Assembly (NCBI GenBank): GCA_963680875.1
Contig: OY804590.1
Location: 23,932,640 to 23,996,639, forward strand
Direction: 5' to 3'
From: Bathymodiolus brooksi
Taxonomy: Eukaryota; Mollusca; Bivalvia; Mytilida; Modiolidae
DNA length: 64,000 bases
Positions 12,441 through 22,265 of this stretch are shown in pieces. Position numbers and translations under genes: made by a program. The notes beneath the pieces are model-generated. The model had not been told where the DNA came from. It searched no databases and worked only from the letters and a program-made list of their open reading frames with translations. Position 1 is the first letter of the stretch; every line of letters starts with the position of its first letter.

Positions 12441-13100
12441 ATATCCAGAAATTGAGGGTACTTTCCTCATAAATATTCATCATATTTAAATTAGATTTTG
12501 ATCACGTGACTGCAGTTTCAAGCTTGATGGATCGTTTATTAGATTTGTAAATGAAATAGCCTATAGTACGGAGATTCAATGTGTCCGTCAATGATTCGAA
12601 AATTAAAGGTTATTGTTTATTTCCGCAAAGTTTTTCTTCTGTCAAAATTCAAATATTTGTGTTTTGTAACGATTTTAGACATGTCTTTGATATCGCGATC
12701 ATGCAAAAATGATCATATTATATTTAATGTGGGAACCCCGAGTTTAGAAGCTAGAAATATAAGGTTAGTTAATATAATTACATATATTATTGAGGAATCT
12801 AAATTAATTTCAGAAAATATGTCGCCAAATGTCATTCATTGTTAAATTTTGTGTCACACGACACCAGTTTCATGTATTTCAGACATTTTTACATAGACTC
12901 TTAAGGCCAAAAAAGGGTTCGTCGCCTCGGATTTTCATTTAGTCCAGGAACCTTGAATATATAATTGTGTTCATTAATTTTTATTTCATTTAATTCAGCT
13001 TGATTCAATGTATCATTTTCAAGTTCAGAAAATGACACACATGCAATTATGAATGATATCGTCTATATAGATCATATGAAAATTGCAGACGTCCCGGCGT
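12441..13100. other. Loop of the 11568-13378 element
   Basis: AT-rich, no gene recognised. An 88-codon frame at 12579-12845 has no domain I recognise and is probably chance. Confidence 0.5.
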
Positions 13101-14297
13101 CGCCATCTTAGATATGCAAATGAGCAAAGTACCCATCATTTCTGGCTATGACTTTCTGAGGGTAAGATGGTTATGAATGAATAGAAAAATGATTGGTGAA
13201 GCGATTTATATAAGGGTTTCTGATAGAAAATAAAATCCGATAGCCACGAAACGTGGAAATGTGCTGACCCAGAGTTGGAGAAGCAAATCCGCTGTTTTCC
13301 GTATGTATAGCGCTCTGACGTCCAACGGCTACAGAAAATCCATAAAAGCCGTTAGACGGCAGAGGAATCTCGGACTAAGTTGTCTTATGCAGTCTTCACG
13401 AAAAACTTTTCAGACCACAAGCCAACCGGGCCAGTAAACCATAAAAATCCACAACCCCAAATTTTATTTTGCTGGCCCGAAAAAAACCAGTAATTTTTCA
13501 AACTTAAAGGCGTGTGAAAAGCTTAAAAAATATACTAAATAGACTAAATCATAATTTTGTGTTGACCATTGGTCTTCCATACTGCTACTTACCTTTTAAA
13601 GTTATTTTTAGAACAAACTATTTCCACGAAATTTTGTGACCTACTTCACATGTTCTGCTGATTTGTATGCACAAAAAACAAAGTACTCTATAGTAGTCTA
13701 CAAAGCTCTTATAATCGAAACAACTTTATTATTTTAATGAAGTTTAATAGAAACAATGTAAGCATTGAAGACAATTTCCAGGTTTCTAGTTTTACCGCAT
13801 TCAGGTTGAATAATCTATGTCCACGAACATGTGTGACACTAGTTCTAATAATAAAACCCTAAATGCTCGCTTACTCGCAAGGGTTTTAACGGGATGCCAT
13901 TACACGTAATGGAGCAGCCGCCGAGATTTTTTGCGCTCGCTTACAGAGTTTCTGACGCCTGCATTTATCAATAATAAGACATAACCTTTCCTTTTGTCCA
14001 TTATTATAACAGGTTTTTATCACCTACCAGTATTTTAGAATGTAATTCCCACAAAATAAAAATCCATGTTTACTTTCTCTCTGAACATTTTGAATTTCGT
14101 CATTTCCGGCCTCACTATTTGGATGTCGATACCATATTTGGCGATTTGAGGCGTGAATGTTTACATCAGCCGTCGTAAACGTGTAGTAAGAAATACCATA
14201 TTTAGAAAAGCTCCGCCTTCCGTAGTTTTCGGTTATGGCAAACGATCGATAAATTTGAACAAGGTTGTTGCTACCTTTGAAAAGCATATATTTCTCA

Positions 14298-14563
14298 GGG
14301 AACGACCATTTAACTTGAAGGGGGGTGGGGGGGGTTATGGTTTTTTTCCAAAAAAATATTCTGATTCCCAATGTTGCTGAAAAAAATATTCTGATTTTGG
14401 TGGAGGAAAAAAAAAATAATCTGATTCAGAGTTTTTGTCATATAACCTAATGCTAAAAAAAATAAATATTCTAACTCTTGTGTTGTCCGAAAAAAAAATT
14501 CTGAACGAAACAAAAAACCATAACCCCCCCCCCCCCCCCTCTTCAAGTTAAATGGTAGGTCCC
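14298..14563. mobile_element. GGGAMC MITE, copy 1
   Basis: Ends are GGGAACGACCATTTAACTTG and the inverse of GGGACCTACCATTTAACTTG, each next to a G or C run (about 16 C at 14524-14539). Flanked by TCA on both sides (14295-14297, 14564-14566), a 3-bp duplication fitting PIF/Harbinger-like elements. Inner sequence repeats ATATTCTGATT-type words. A second copy lies at 20699-21000. Frames read through the G/C runs are artefacts. Confidence 0.8.
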
Positions 14564-14898
14564 TCAGCCAAACCGATTTAACAAGGACTGGGATCATCAG
14601 TAATAGTTATAATGAAATGTTTGAAGCGTAAATAGTGAGTTTTTCTGTTTCAACTGCAATTTTTTTGGTTGCCCCATTGTGACGAATGGGGCCGCGTTGT
14701 AGCTCTGCCGAGACACAAGTTTGTCACAGGAGCTACATTATTGCAGCTAGTGTGACACTACCGTAAAAATTTAATCTTTTTGTTTCCTCGTCATGAAATA
14801 ACCAGGGACGATCCTTCATCCAGCTGGTTTGAAATTTAATAGTCTTTTTGTTAATACCGCCGCAATGGCATCATAAATTTCTTCTGTCGATCTCTTTA

Positions 14899-15427
14899 CA
14901 TCTTCGCTAGCCAAGGGTTACGATTCGGGTCCCCCTTCTCTCCACCCTTGGCGGATCTAGAATACATTTTGAAATTCGCGCGCAATGCCACCTGGTGGTT
15001 TATCGAAGTTGCGCCCCTTAGATAGTCGTCATCGCCAGCCAATCAGAATCGTTTTGTTAAACGTATGTTGGAGAGTTGAAAATGGCAGCGCCCAGTGAAT
15101 AAAAACTTATTTGTGATAAATTTAATTTGGAAGCACTTACTGTTAACCAAGTGAAAGTTTCAAAGCTTTGGCAGACGGGAAAGATGTTTTCATTGGAACC
15201 AAAACGGGAAGTGGCAAATCGTTGTCATATGAGAGCATTCCGGTGCCATTTTTGTTTACATTTCGTGGATAACATGTGTTCCGTGTAAAACGTCTTCTGA
15301 TTGGATACGTGTACTGGTACCTGTAACCAATGAAATATTAAAGCGCGAATCCTCAAAATGTATTCTAGATCTGCCAAGGGTGGAGAGAAGGGGGACCCGA
15401 ATCGTAACCCTTGGCTAGCGAAGATTA
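14899..15427. mobile_element. Helicase-capturing TIR element, copy 1
   Basis: 529 bp with about 70-bp terminal inverted repeats starting CATCTTCGCTAGCCAAGGGT; the right end is slightly altered. Flanked by an 8-bp duplication TCTCTTTA (14891-14898, 15428-15435). The interior is not transposase but a piece of a cellular-type helicase gene (see 15082-15270). A second copy with its own, different 8-bp duplication is at 25314-25810, proving that the unit moves as a whole. An 8-bp duplication suits hAT or Mutator-like machinery supplied in trans. Confidence 0.88.
15082..15270 (+). pseudogene. Captured N-terminal fragment of a helicase-like ATPase
   Basis: The fragment starts with ATGGCAGCG and reads FNLEALTVNQVK. 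After a +1 shift it reads ALADGKDVFIGTKTGSGK and then SLSYESIP, a Walker A (motif I) in the context used by RecQ-like superfamily II helicases: a Q-x-x-A-L-x-x-G-K-D-V-F lead followed by GTKTGSGKS. A stop follows the start by six codons (TAA), there is a frameshift before the Walker A, and the frame closes at GGATAA. Only about 60 residues are present, so no helicase activity is possible. The sister copy at 25369-25627 lacks the first stop and the shift but has lost the Walker lysine. Confidence 0.72.
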
Positions 15428-16192
15428 TCTCTTTAATGTCTGCAGCTTTTTACCTGAGAGGACACCTTCGGTAAATTTTATGGAAAAGTAAATGTTATGG
15501 AAAAAGCTATAACCGATGTTTGTCCTAATTAAAATAATTATTCAATGTCAAATTGGATGTTTATATCAACAAAAAACGAATGTGTCATCAAACGTTTCAA
15601 AGACCCAAGTAAATCTTTCGGAACCTCTCTATCAAATGACTCGGGACTTACCTGTACAATTCAATAGCATATGCAGTTCTCCAAAACATGGAGATATTTA
15701 CGACTGCAAATTTTCCTTTCTCGAGAGGGCAAAATTGTTTATCTTTATTTAAGAAATAATTGAAACAGCAACTTCACAAAAATTTCAACAGCTGAAACAA
15801 AAATACTTACCAATTTCTCAGAAAAAAATGCACAAGCCAGGTTTTGGGATTTTTACAAGCCCGAGACCGATTTTACTGGCCTCGGGCACCGGACCACCTA
15901 GCTGCAATAATGTAGCTCCTGTGACAAACTTGTGTCTCGGCGGAGCTACAAAGCGGTCCCATTCGTCACAATGGAGCAAAAAATAAATTGCAGTTGAAAC
16001 ATAAAAACTCGGTCCATAGATTTACCCAAAAACACCACAAAACACCCAAAAACACCCCCAAAACAACCAAAAACACATCATAAATAAAACGACAATATGA
16101 AATCAGCGGACAGATGAAAAAAATATGCATTTGTGGACATTTGTTTTAGTTTTAGAAACGAGAAAAGTAAATTGAAGAGTTATTTCAAGGAA

Positions 16193-16655
16193 TGCCAGAC
16201 AACTCGGCCCGCGGACATCTCGGACCGAGAAAACTCGGCCCGTAAGCGAGAACAAGTCGGCCCGTAACAATCGTAGCTACTCGGCCATTCTCGCTACCCT
16301 GCAAATAACCTCGTACGTACATAGTAGAAATTCTTCTTAAATTATTTGCCGGAAGTTAAGTTAAGATAAGCTGCACAAAAATATAGTCCACGAAAATCCA
16401 ATATGGAAGACATACTAAGTAAAATCTAATCATGCAAAACTAATTAAAACTTTAATTGAAATATAGAAAATTGCTTAAAATATAACTTTATCAAACTTTC
16501 ATGTAATTGACATGTGAAAAGTAGCGCGATGTATACGCCTAATGCATACGAGGTTATTTGCAGGGTAGCGAGAATGGCCGAGTAGTTACGATTGGGCCCG
16601 TAAGCGAGGACAAGTCGGCCCGTATGTTAAGACAACTCGGACCGTATTATTGTTT
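16193..16655. mobile_element. TCGGCC-rich repeat block with inner TIR element
   Basis: Short repeats of ACTCGGCCCG and AAGTCGGCCCGTA occur at 16200-16270 and 16595-16640 in the same orientation. Between them is an inner palindrome with arms 16268-16315 and 16545-16592 (CTACTCGGCCATTCTCGCTA and its inverse), about 325 bp long. It is GC-rich against its AT-rich surroundings. A tentative reading is a MITE inserted into a small tandem array. Confidence 0.6.
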
Positions 16656-17003
16656 TATAATATTGTTCAATATTTATATGTGTATTATATAATTTGTTAT
16701 TTATTTATTTAAAAAACAATTATTATGTTTTAGTGAAAAAGAATTATTAATTGAACAATGATAATATTACTTGTGACCAAAAATGTGATCAGGACGTGAT
16801 TTTGTTCTCATAACATGGTCTATTACATATCATTTACAGGAATAAAATTAATATAAAAAATTAAAAATAAATAACTTAAGAAAAAATTATTTAGAGCTTA
16901 TAAATTATGAAATTTCATATAAGCATTATGTATTATTTTTTGCTTGTATAAGCTTCATGGTTGTTGGAAAAGTTGCAAATGTGTGCCATTAAACAAAACA
17001 TAA
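16656..17003. other. AT-rich sequence, no feature seen
   Basis: Very AT-rich, no repeat arms or coding sequence recognised. Confidence 0.4.
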
Positions 17004-17198
17004 ATAAAGACACCAGAGGACCAAAATAAATATTTTGTTAAGTTCCTGAACTCAAATGTGTCATTACCCACTCCAAGCAGCGTTTGTATAGCATCAACCG
17101 ATGGAACCTATTCAGTCATCAACAAAGCCGCTGGGGTTGCGAAGAAACCAGGGCAAAGGAAGCGACCAGTCAATGCAAAGACATCCAAAAGACACTAA
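17004..17198 (+). pseudogene. Possible 3'-terminal coding fragment, unknown protein
   Basis: A 64-residue open frame between a TAA and a TAA has protein-like composition that stands out from its surroundings. It includes KTPEDQNKYFVKFL, ASTDGTYSVINKAAG and a basic C-terminus KKPGQRKRP. No start codon, so it would be the end of a longer protein. I recognise no family. It could be the tail of a transposase carried by the composite element, a captured exon, or chance. Confidence 0.3.
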
Positions 17199-17477
17199 AT
17201 GAAAAAAATCTCTTTTATAATTTTGTTATTTTGTTTCAAACGAACAATAAAATAATAACTAATGTATACATTTTTCTGTTTTTATTAATTTAAGAAGAAA
17301 AGATTTTACAACATATAACAATAATCAAGAGCAACAAAATGATAAATAAATACATTTAAAACATAAAAAGTAAACTATTCCGGATATATATACATGTATA
17401 TATGCTTGATCCTACAGGAAGAAATAACAAGCTGAGTTATCGCCCTTTGATTAACTCCTCAGTATTTTGGATTAATA

Positions 17478-18640
17478 AAGGACGAAGTCCTTCTAACGGT
17501 AAGCTGTCCGATTTTTCCTTCTATATTGATAGCCAAAAATCTGCTCACCGGAAGTTTAAAAAATAGATCAATTGATAATTTAGAAACGCAAGAGAAATAT
17601 ATTTCAATGAAAAATTCCCAATTCTTTGATTATTTACTCTATGCAAAATCGAAATAAACTTTTAATAAAATTCTAATAAAAAAATCTCTTTCTACGAAAC
17701 TCCCGATGGAAGAGCGGCGTAGGTAAAATGAACGCCATAACAAATCGGCTACACAATTCATTCAAAATAAAAGATAATAGCCTCACCGGACGCAATTACG
17801 AACGAAATAAAAAGTATGTCCCCTAATTGTTCCTTCAAAACATGAATTAAACAAAATGATTTTATAAATAGATACCCCGCTAAATTACTCGTGTTTTGGG
17901 AGAAAATTATTCATGCGCAGTTGTTGAATGTTGCAGACGGCGGGTTTTCATATTTGTAAACAGAAAACGATCGACAATTGCACTTGGAATCTATCACTAA
18001 AATTCATTGAGGTACGCATATTTTGTTATCTTATGCCTGTAATTGGAAAGAATATGATCTCCTGTTTCTATGCATATGTAGAACACATTGAAATTAAAAC
18101 AAAAACAGTCAATATAATACATTTTCCTTACCTTGATCTATCCCAAAATGTCAAAATCCGTGATGTACCTTATTCATTGAAGAGTCCAAGGAATTCCGAA
18201 TGCAAACTGGCACACATTTATGGTATGAATAAAGGAAAGGTTTTTATGTCATGTGTATTACATACAAATAGATATGTGAACGTAAATGAATGAATGCTCT
18301 TTCAATTTTAACAATTGTCATTAAATAATTTAAACTAGAAAGGTTATTATGATGTCGTTCGAAATTGTGTCCGGATCTAGGTCACAGAGTGACTAGAACG
18401 GGGTCATGAAAATCTGTTTAAAACCCGTAACAATGCATTGAATAATATATGGGCTATGATTCAAAAGGAATATTGGTGTTTAATCTGAAATATGAACATG
18501 CAATCAGCTTCATCAATTTGGTCAAATTTATTATCAAATGTCACGGTCAATACCATCGAAATTGTTCGCAATTGCGTCCGCGGCGGTGAGGCTAACGTGT
18601 ACGGATCATCGTATTATTGAAATTTTAGGACTTCGTCCTT
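17478..18640. mobile_element. 1.16-kb TIR element
   Basis: Ends AAAGGACGAAGTCCTT (17478 on) and the inverse near 18627-18640. A second inverted pair lies inside, GCCTCACCGGACGCAATTAC (17782 on) against GCAATTGCGTCCGCGGCGGTGAGG (around 18571-18594). A 121-codon frame at 17928-18293 fills part of the middle, but it has no domain I recognise and may be chance. Confidence 0.6.
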
Positions 18641-19087
18641 CAAACAGGTTGCCTGTCTCATATTAATAAATAAATACACATACAAACATAAATTTCACAT
18701 TTGTTCATTATTTCTGTGTTTATTTAAATGTTTGTGTAAGATTCAATTCGTTTTTGTGGTGTTTTTGGGTAAATCTACGGACCCATAAAAACTCACTATT
18801 TACGCTTCAAACATTTCATTATAACTATTACTGATGATCCCAGACCTTGTTAAATCGGTTTGGCTGAGAAATGTATGCTTTTCAAAGGTAGCAACAACCT
18901 TGTTCAAATTTATCGATCGTTCACCATAACCGGAAACTACGGAAGGTGGAGCTTTTCTAAATATGGTATTTCTTACTACGATGCTTACGGGGTCCGACCT
19001 ATAATCCGACAGTCCGATAGTCCGACAAATGCTTTATTTCTTTGAAAGTTAACACTATAACATGTGTAATATGGGGCCAGAAACCGA

Positions 19088-19240
19088 ACCGTTTACTCAC
19101 CAAAGAAAGGTCCAGAACATCGGAAACACGATATCATAGACGGACAAACAATTGGCAGGGCCACACAAGAACTCAAAAAACACATATATGAACAACACGG
19201 ACTCCATAAAAACCTGGATCAAGTCGTGACGAGCCGGTAG
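19088..19240 (+). pseudogene. Possible 3'-terminal coding fragment, unknown protein
   Basis: A 50-residue open frame ending in TAG reads as a plausible charged helix-rich C-terminus: VYSPKKGPEHRKHDI, then GRATQELKKHIYEQHGLHK and a final VVTSR. It lies within sequence (18982-19546) that interrupts one arm of the large palindrome and ends in a (GATT)n tract (19492-19515), a kind of tail seen on LINE 3' ends here. Family not recognised; chance not excluded. Confidence 0.3.
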
Positions 19241-19685
19241 TGTAAGTATCCCGTATATTTTTTAGTAGCGACTACTTCAGGCTTTATTCAAGTAGCTTGT
19301 AGCCGAGTCCAGCCAAGAAAAGTCACTATTGAAAAGAAAGATGAAATAAATGAATACAAAAAAAAAAGCAATAAAAAAAAAGGAAAAGACAAAAACAAGA
19401 GCGTACCAGCGTCCCCCCCTTATCATGGAATATTTATGTTAAAAAGCAATGTCGACACATCAATAGAGCTGGATATAATAATGTGTGCGAATTGATTGAT
19501 TGATTGATTGATTGTTTAAGGTCCAGCAAGCAATAAGTCATATTCAGGATATGGTATCGACATCCAAATAAGGAAAATATCAAAGTGAGGCCAGAAATGA
19601 CGAAATTCCACATGTCCAGAGAAAGTAAACATGGATTTTTATTTTGTGGGAATTACATTCTAAAATACTGGTAGGTGATAAAAAC

Positions 19686-21069
19686 GGTGGTTAGTAAAAG
19701 TGGTAACCCGGGCCCGGGTCCGGTTCCAAAAACCCGGGCCCAAATTCGTATTTTCTATATTACATCTTTATTAAGGTATTAATTTTAATAAAATTTGAAC
19801 ATAATGCATAAAAATTATGTATTTTATCACATTTTTTAAACAAATATATAAAAAAAAAAGTTTTTATACGAAATATCGGCAATATAAGTTTTCGAAGTTA
19901 GTAAAAGTTGTAACCCGGGCCAAGGCAAAATTTTCAATTAATCGTTGATTACACCTTCATTTCTCGTTAAAACTTCACAATATTCAGAATGAACATTTTT
20001 CAGTATTAAAGAAATGTAAAAAATGTTTTAAATTCAATGGTAATGTTCTCTTTTGTCATTATGGGAGCATTTTAGATTCTCATAAAAGTTGTAACCCGGG
20101 CCGGAAGTGATAAATTGTTTTGAATCAGTATACACTTAATCAAATAATCACGCATAGTGTAAGTGTCAAAATTCACATTGTCTTGAAATATTATATTTTT
20201 ACAAGTAATTTTGCAAGAATTAAGGCGTATGATACAGTAACTCGAATAATACTGCGCCCTCTATCGCTGGATGAGGTTAATATAGCAAAGCGTAATATAA
20301 CGACTGGATTATTCGGGTTAATGATACAGTACATTTTGTAAACTGATTCAAAACAATTTATCACTTCCGGCCCGTGTTACAACTTTTATCAGAATCTAAA
20401 ATGCTCCCATAATGACAAAAGAGAACATTACCATTGAATTTAAAACATTTTTTACATTTCTTTAATACTGAAAAATGTTCGTTCTGAATATTGTGAAGTT
20501 TTAACGAGAAATAAAGGTGTAATCTACGATTAATTGAAAATTTTGCCTTGGCCCGGGTTACAACTTTTACTAACTTCGAAAACTTAGATTGCCGATATTT
20601 CGTATAAAAACTATTTTTTTTTATATTTGTTTAAAAAATGTGATAAAATACATAATGTTTATGCATTATGTTCAAATTTTATTAAAATTAATGCCTAAGG
20701 GAACGACCATTTAACTTGAAGGGGGGGGGTATGGTTTTTTTCTAAAAAAAATATTCTGATTCCCAATGTTGCTGAAAAAAATATTCTGATTTTAGTGGAG
20801 GAAAAAAAAAATAATCTGATTCAGAGTTTTTGTCATATTATCTAATGTTAAAGTCTGGAAAAAAAATTCCCGCTTAGCACGACAAAATAAATAAATATTC
20901 TAACTCTTTATGTTGTCCGAAAAAAAAATTCTGAACGAAACAAAAAACCATACCCCCCCCCCCCCCCCCCCCCCCCCCTTCAAGTTAAATGGTCGGTCCC
21001 TTAATAAAGATGTAATAAAGAAAATACGAATTTGGAACCGGACCCGGGCTACCACTTTTACTAACCACC
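19686..21069. mobile_element. Long-TIR element, 8-bp target duplication
   Basis: Arms of over 400 bp: the left begins GGTGGTTAGTAAAAGTGGTA and runs to about 20119; the right is its inverse from about 20340 to 21069. The target duplication is ATAAAAAC (19678-19685 and 21070-21077). CCCGGGCC words punctuate each arm three times with AAAAGTTGTAAC next to them. The right arm is interrupted by the MITE at 20699-21000. No transposase in the 220-bp loop. The structure resembles Mutator-like fold-back elements. Confidence 0.9.
20699..21000. mobile_element. GGGAMC MITE, copy 2
   Basis: Second copy of the element at 14298-14563, with the same ends (GGGAACGACCATTTAACTTG and inverse of GGGACCGACCATTTAACTTG) and a C run of about 26 at 20953-20978. 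It sits in the right arm of the 19686-21069 element; the left arm at 19770-19790 gives the empty site. Flanking bases TAA and TTA are an imperfect 3-bp duplication. Confidence 0.8.
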
Positions 21070-21275
21070 ATAAAAACTTGTTATAATAGTGAACGAAAGG
21101 AAAGGTTATGTCTTATTATTAATAAATGCAGGCGTCAGAAACTCTGTAAGCGAGCAAAAAATCTCGGCGGCTGCTCCATTACGTGTAATGGCATCCCGTT
21201 AAAACACTTGCAGGTAAACGAGCATTTAGTATTTTATTATTAGAACTACGGGCCTCCGACTAATTTCGAAGACTG

Positions 21276-21345
21276 CTTATGGAATTCTCTGTCACATGCA
21301 ACACTCATGGCATCCAATTTAAGTCATTGTTCCAAAGCCATTACC
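21276..21345 (+). pseudogene. LINE gamma, copy A: separated 3' coding fragment
   Basis: CTTATGGAATTCTCTGTCAC through GTCCAAAGCCATTAC-like sequence matches LINE gamma copy B at 48024-48103, the last codons of ORF2. It is the part of copy A's LINE cut off by the 9.7 kb of insertions at 11568-21275. The match stops where the 82-bp minisatellite begins. Confidence 0.88.
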
Positions 21346-21965
21346 TTGGTAACAATTAGTGTTTCCTGTGTTTTTGAGTATGAAGTTTGATTATTGTGTT
21401 GTGTAGATTGTTACCTTGGTAACAATTAGTGTTTACTGTGTTTTTGAGTATGAAGTTTGATAGAAGTGTGGTTTATTGTGTTGTGTAGATTGTTGCCTTG
21501 GTAACAATTAGTGTTTACTGTGTTTTTGAGTATGAAGTTTGATAGAAGTGTGGTTATTGTGTTGTGTAGATTGTTACCTTGGTAACAATTAGTGTCAACT
21601 GTGTTTTTGAGTATGAAGTTTGATAGAAGTGTGGTTTATTGTGTTGTGTAGATTGTTACCTTGGTAACAATTAGTGTTTACTGTGTTTTTGAGTATGAAG
21701 TTTGATAGAAGAGTGGTTTACTGTGTTGTGTAGATTGTTACCTTGGTAACAATTAGTGTTTACTGTGTTTTTGAGTATGAAGTTTGATAGAAGTATGGTT
21801 TATTGCGTTGTGTAAATTGTTACCTTGGTAACAATTAGTGTTTACTGTGTTTTTGAGTATGAAGTTTGATAGAAGTGTGGTTTATTGTGTTGTGTAGATT
21901 GTTACCTTGGTAACAATTAGTGTTTACTGTGTTTTTGAGTATTAAGTTTGACAGAAGAGTGGTTT
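21335..21965 (+). repeat. 82-bp minisatellite, about 8 units
   Basis: GTTACCTTGGTAACAATTAG recurs near 21340, 21409, 21493, 21575, 21655, 21737, 21820 and 21902. Each unit contains the palindrome GTTACCTTGGTAAC and the words TGTGTTTTTGAGTATGAAG and GTGGTTTATTGTGTTGTGTAG. Units are nearly identical, so the array is recent. It starts exactly where LINE gamma ends in copy A. Confidence 0.9.
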
Positions 21966-22029
21966 GTGTTAGCTAAAATTGAATGACATGCATTTATTCA
22001 CAGATTTGAATGAGTGATTGCTATATAAT

Positions 22030-22265
22030 GCCAAGTCAGCAACTCTTCAGCTATACCATGGCAAGAACAAGTTAATGTTGAGGTCCGCTTTGTTCTAGAC
22101 CAACACACTGAGTTAGATTTTTATAGTGCTAGCTAACTGAAACAACAGTCCGCACATTATTCTGATTCCGCACCAACCTGTTACCAGTCTTTGCTCTTAC
22201 TCCTCAATGTTGCATACTTAACGGAGAAGCAACAAATACTAGTTTTATAGTCTTTGATTTGACCC
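22030..22265 (-). mobile_element. SINE 1, body
   Basis: Minus-strand tRNA-headed SINE. The body (for example CATGGCAAGAACAA, GTCCGCTTTGT, TAGTGCTAG, GAAACAACAGTC, CAAATACTAGTTTTATAGTC as seen on the plus strand) is shared with 24605-24965 and, in part, 41630-41840. Its head continues into the tandem array at 22266-22965. Transcription by RNA polymerase III from the A and B boxes is inferred from the head, not shown. Confidence 0.78.

Larger units (their letters stand above)
11568..13378. mobile_element. Long-TIR element, 8-bp target duplication
   Basis: Arms of more than 200 bp face each other. The left arm starts AGATTCCTCTGCCGTCTAAC (from 11569) and the inverse right arm ends at about 13370. 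The target duplication is GTTGTCTT (11560-11567 and 13379-13386), and intact LINE gamma in copy B has a single GTTGTCTT at 48019-48026. Long arms and 8-bp duplication suggest a Mutator-like or other long-TIR DNA element. There is no transposase. A second palindromic element is nested at 11787-12440. Confidence 0.85.
14642..16012. mobile_element. TIR element hosting the helicase-bearing element
   Basis: Arms of about 110 bp: GTTTCAACTGCAATTT (from 14650) through GTTTGTCACAGGAGCTACAT to about 14752, and the inverse at 15898-16012. It interrupts one arm of the larger palindrome. Comparison with the opposite arm (18770-18790) shows the approximate empty site. The segment 15838-15897 resembles, in reverse, the left end of the composite at 13400-13480 (GGGCCAGTAAA words), hinting at an old related end. 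Contains 14899-15427. Confidence 0.65.
13390..21275. mobile_element. 7.9-kb nested composite, CAGTCTTC ends, 6-bp target duplication
   Basis: Inserted in LINE gamma: CTTATG is duplicated at 13384-13389 and 21276-21281, while copy B has one CTTATG (48024-48029). The ends are CAGTCTTC and its inverse GAAGACTG. CAG ends and a 6-bp duplication would suit an atypical hAT-type element, but no transposase is readable. The inside is a large imperfect palindrome repeatedly broken by other elements. Paired arms are 13838-14010 with 21076-21250, 14018-14135 with 19560-19677, 14160-14297 with 18865-18990, and 14564-14640 with 18784-18872. It may represent one element plus later insertions or several adjacent ones. 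Confidence 0.75.

Noticed and set aside
14310..14597. 95-codon ORF with Gly runs and its plus-strand partner
   Set aside because: Generated by G/C homopolymers and ATATTCTGATT repeats of a MITE.
17928..18293. 121-codon plus-strand ORF as a host gene
   Set aside because: Lies between the arms of a TIR element, has no recognisable motif and shows AT-driven composition.
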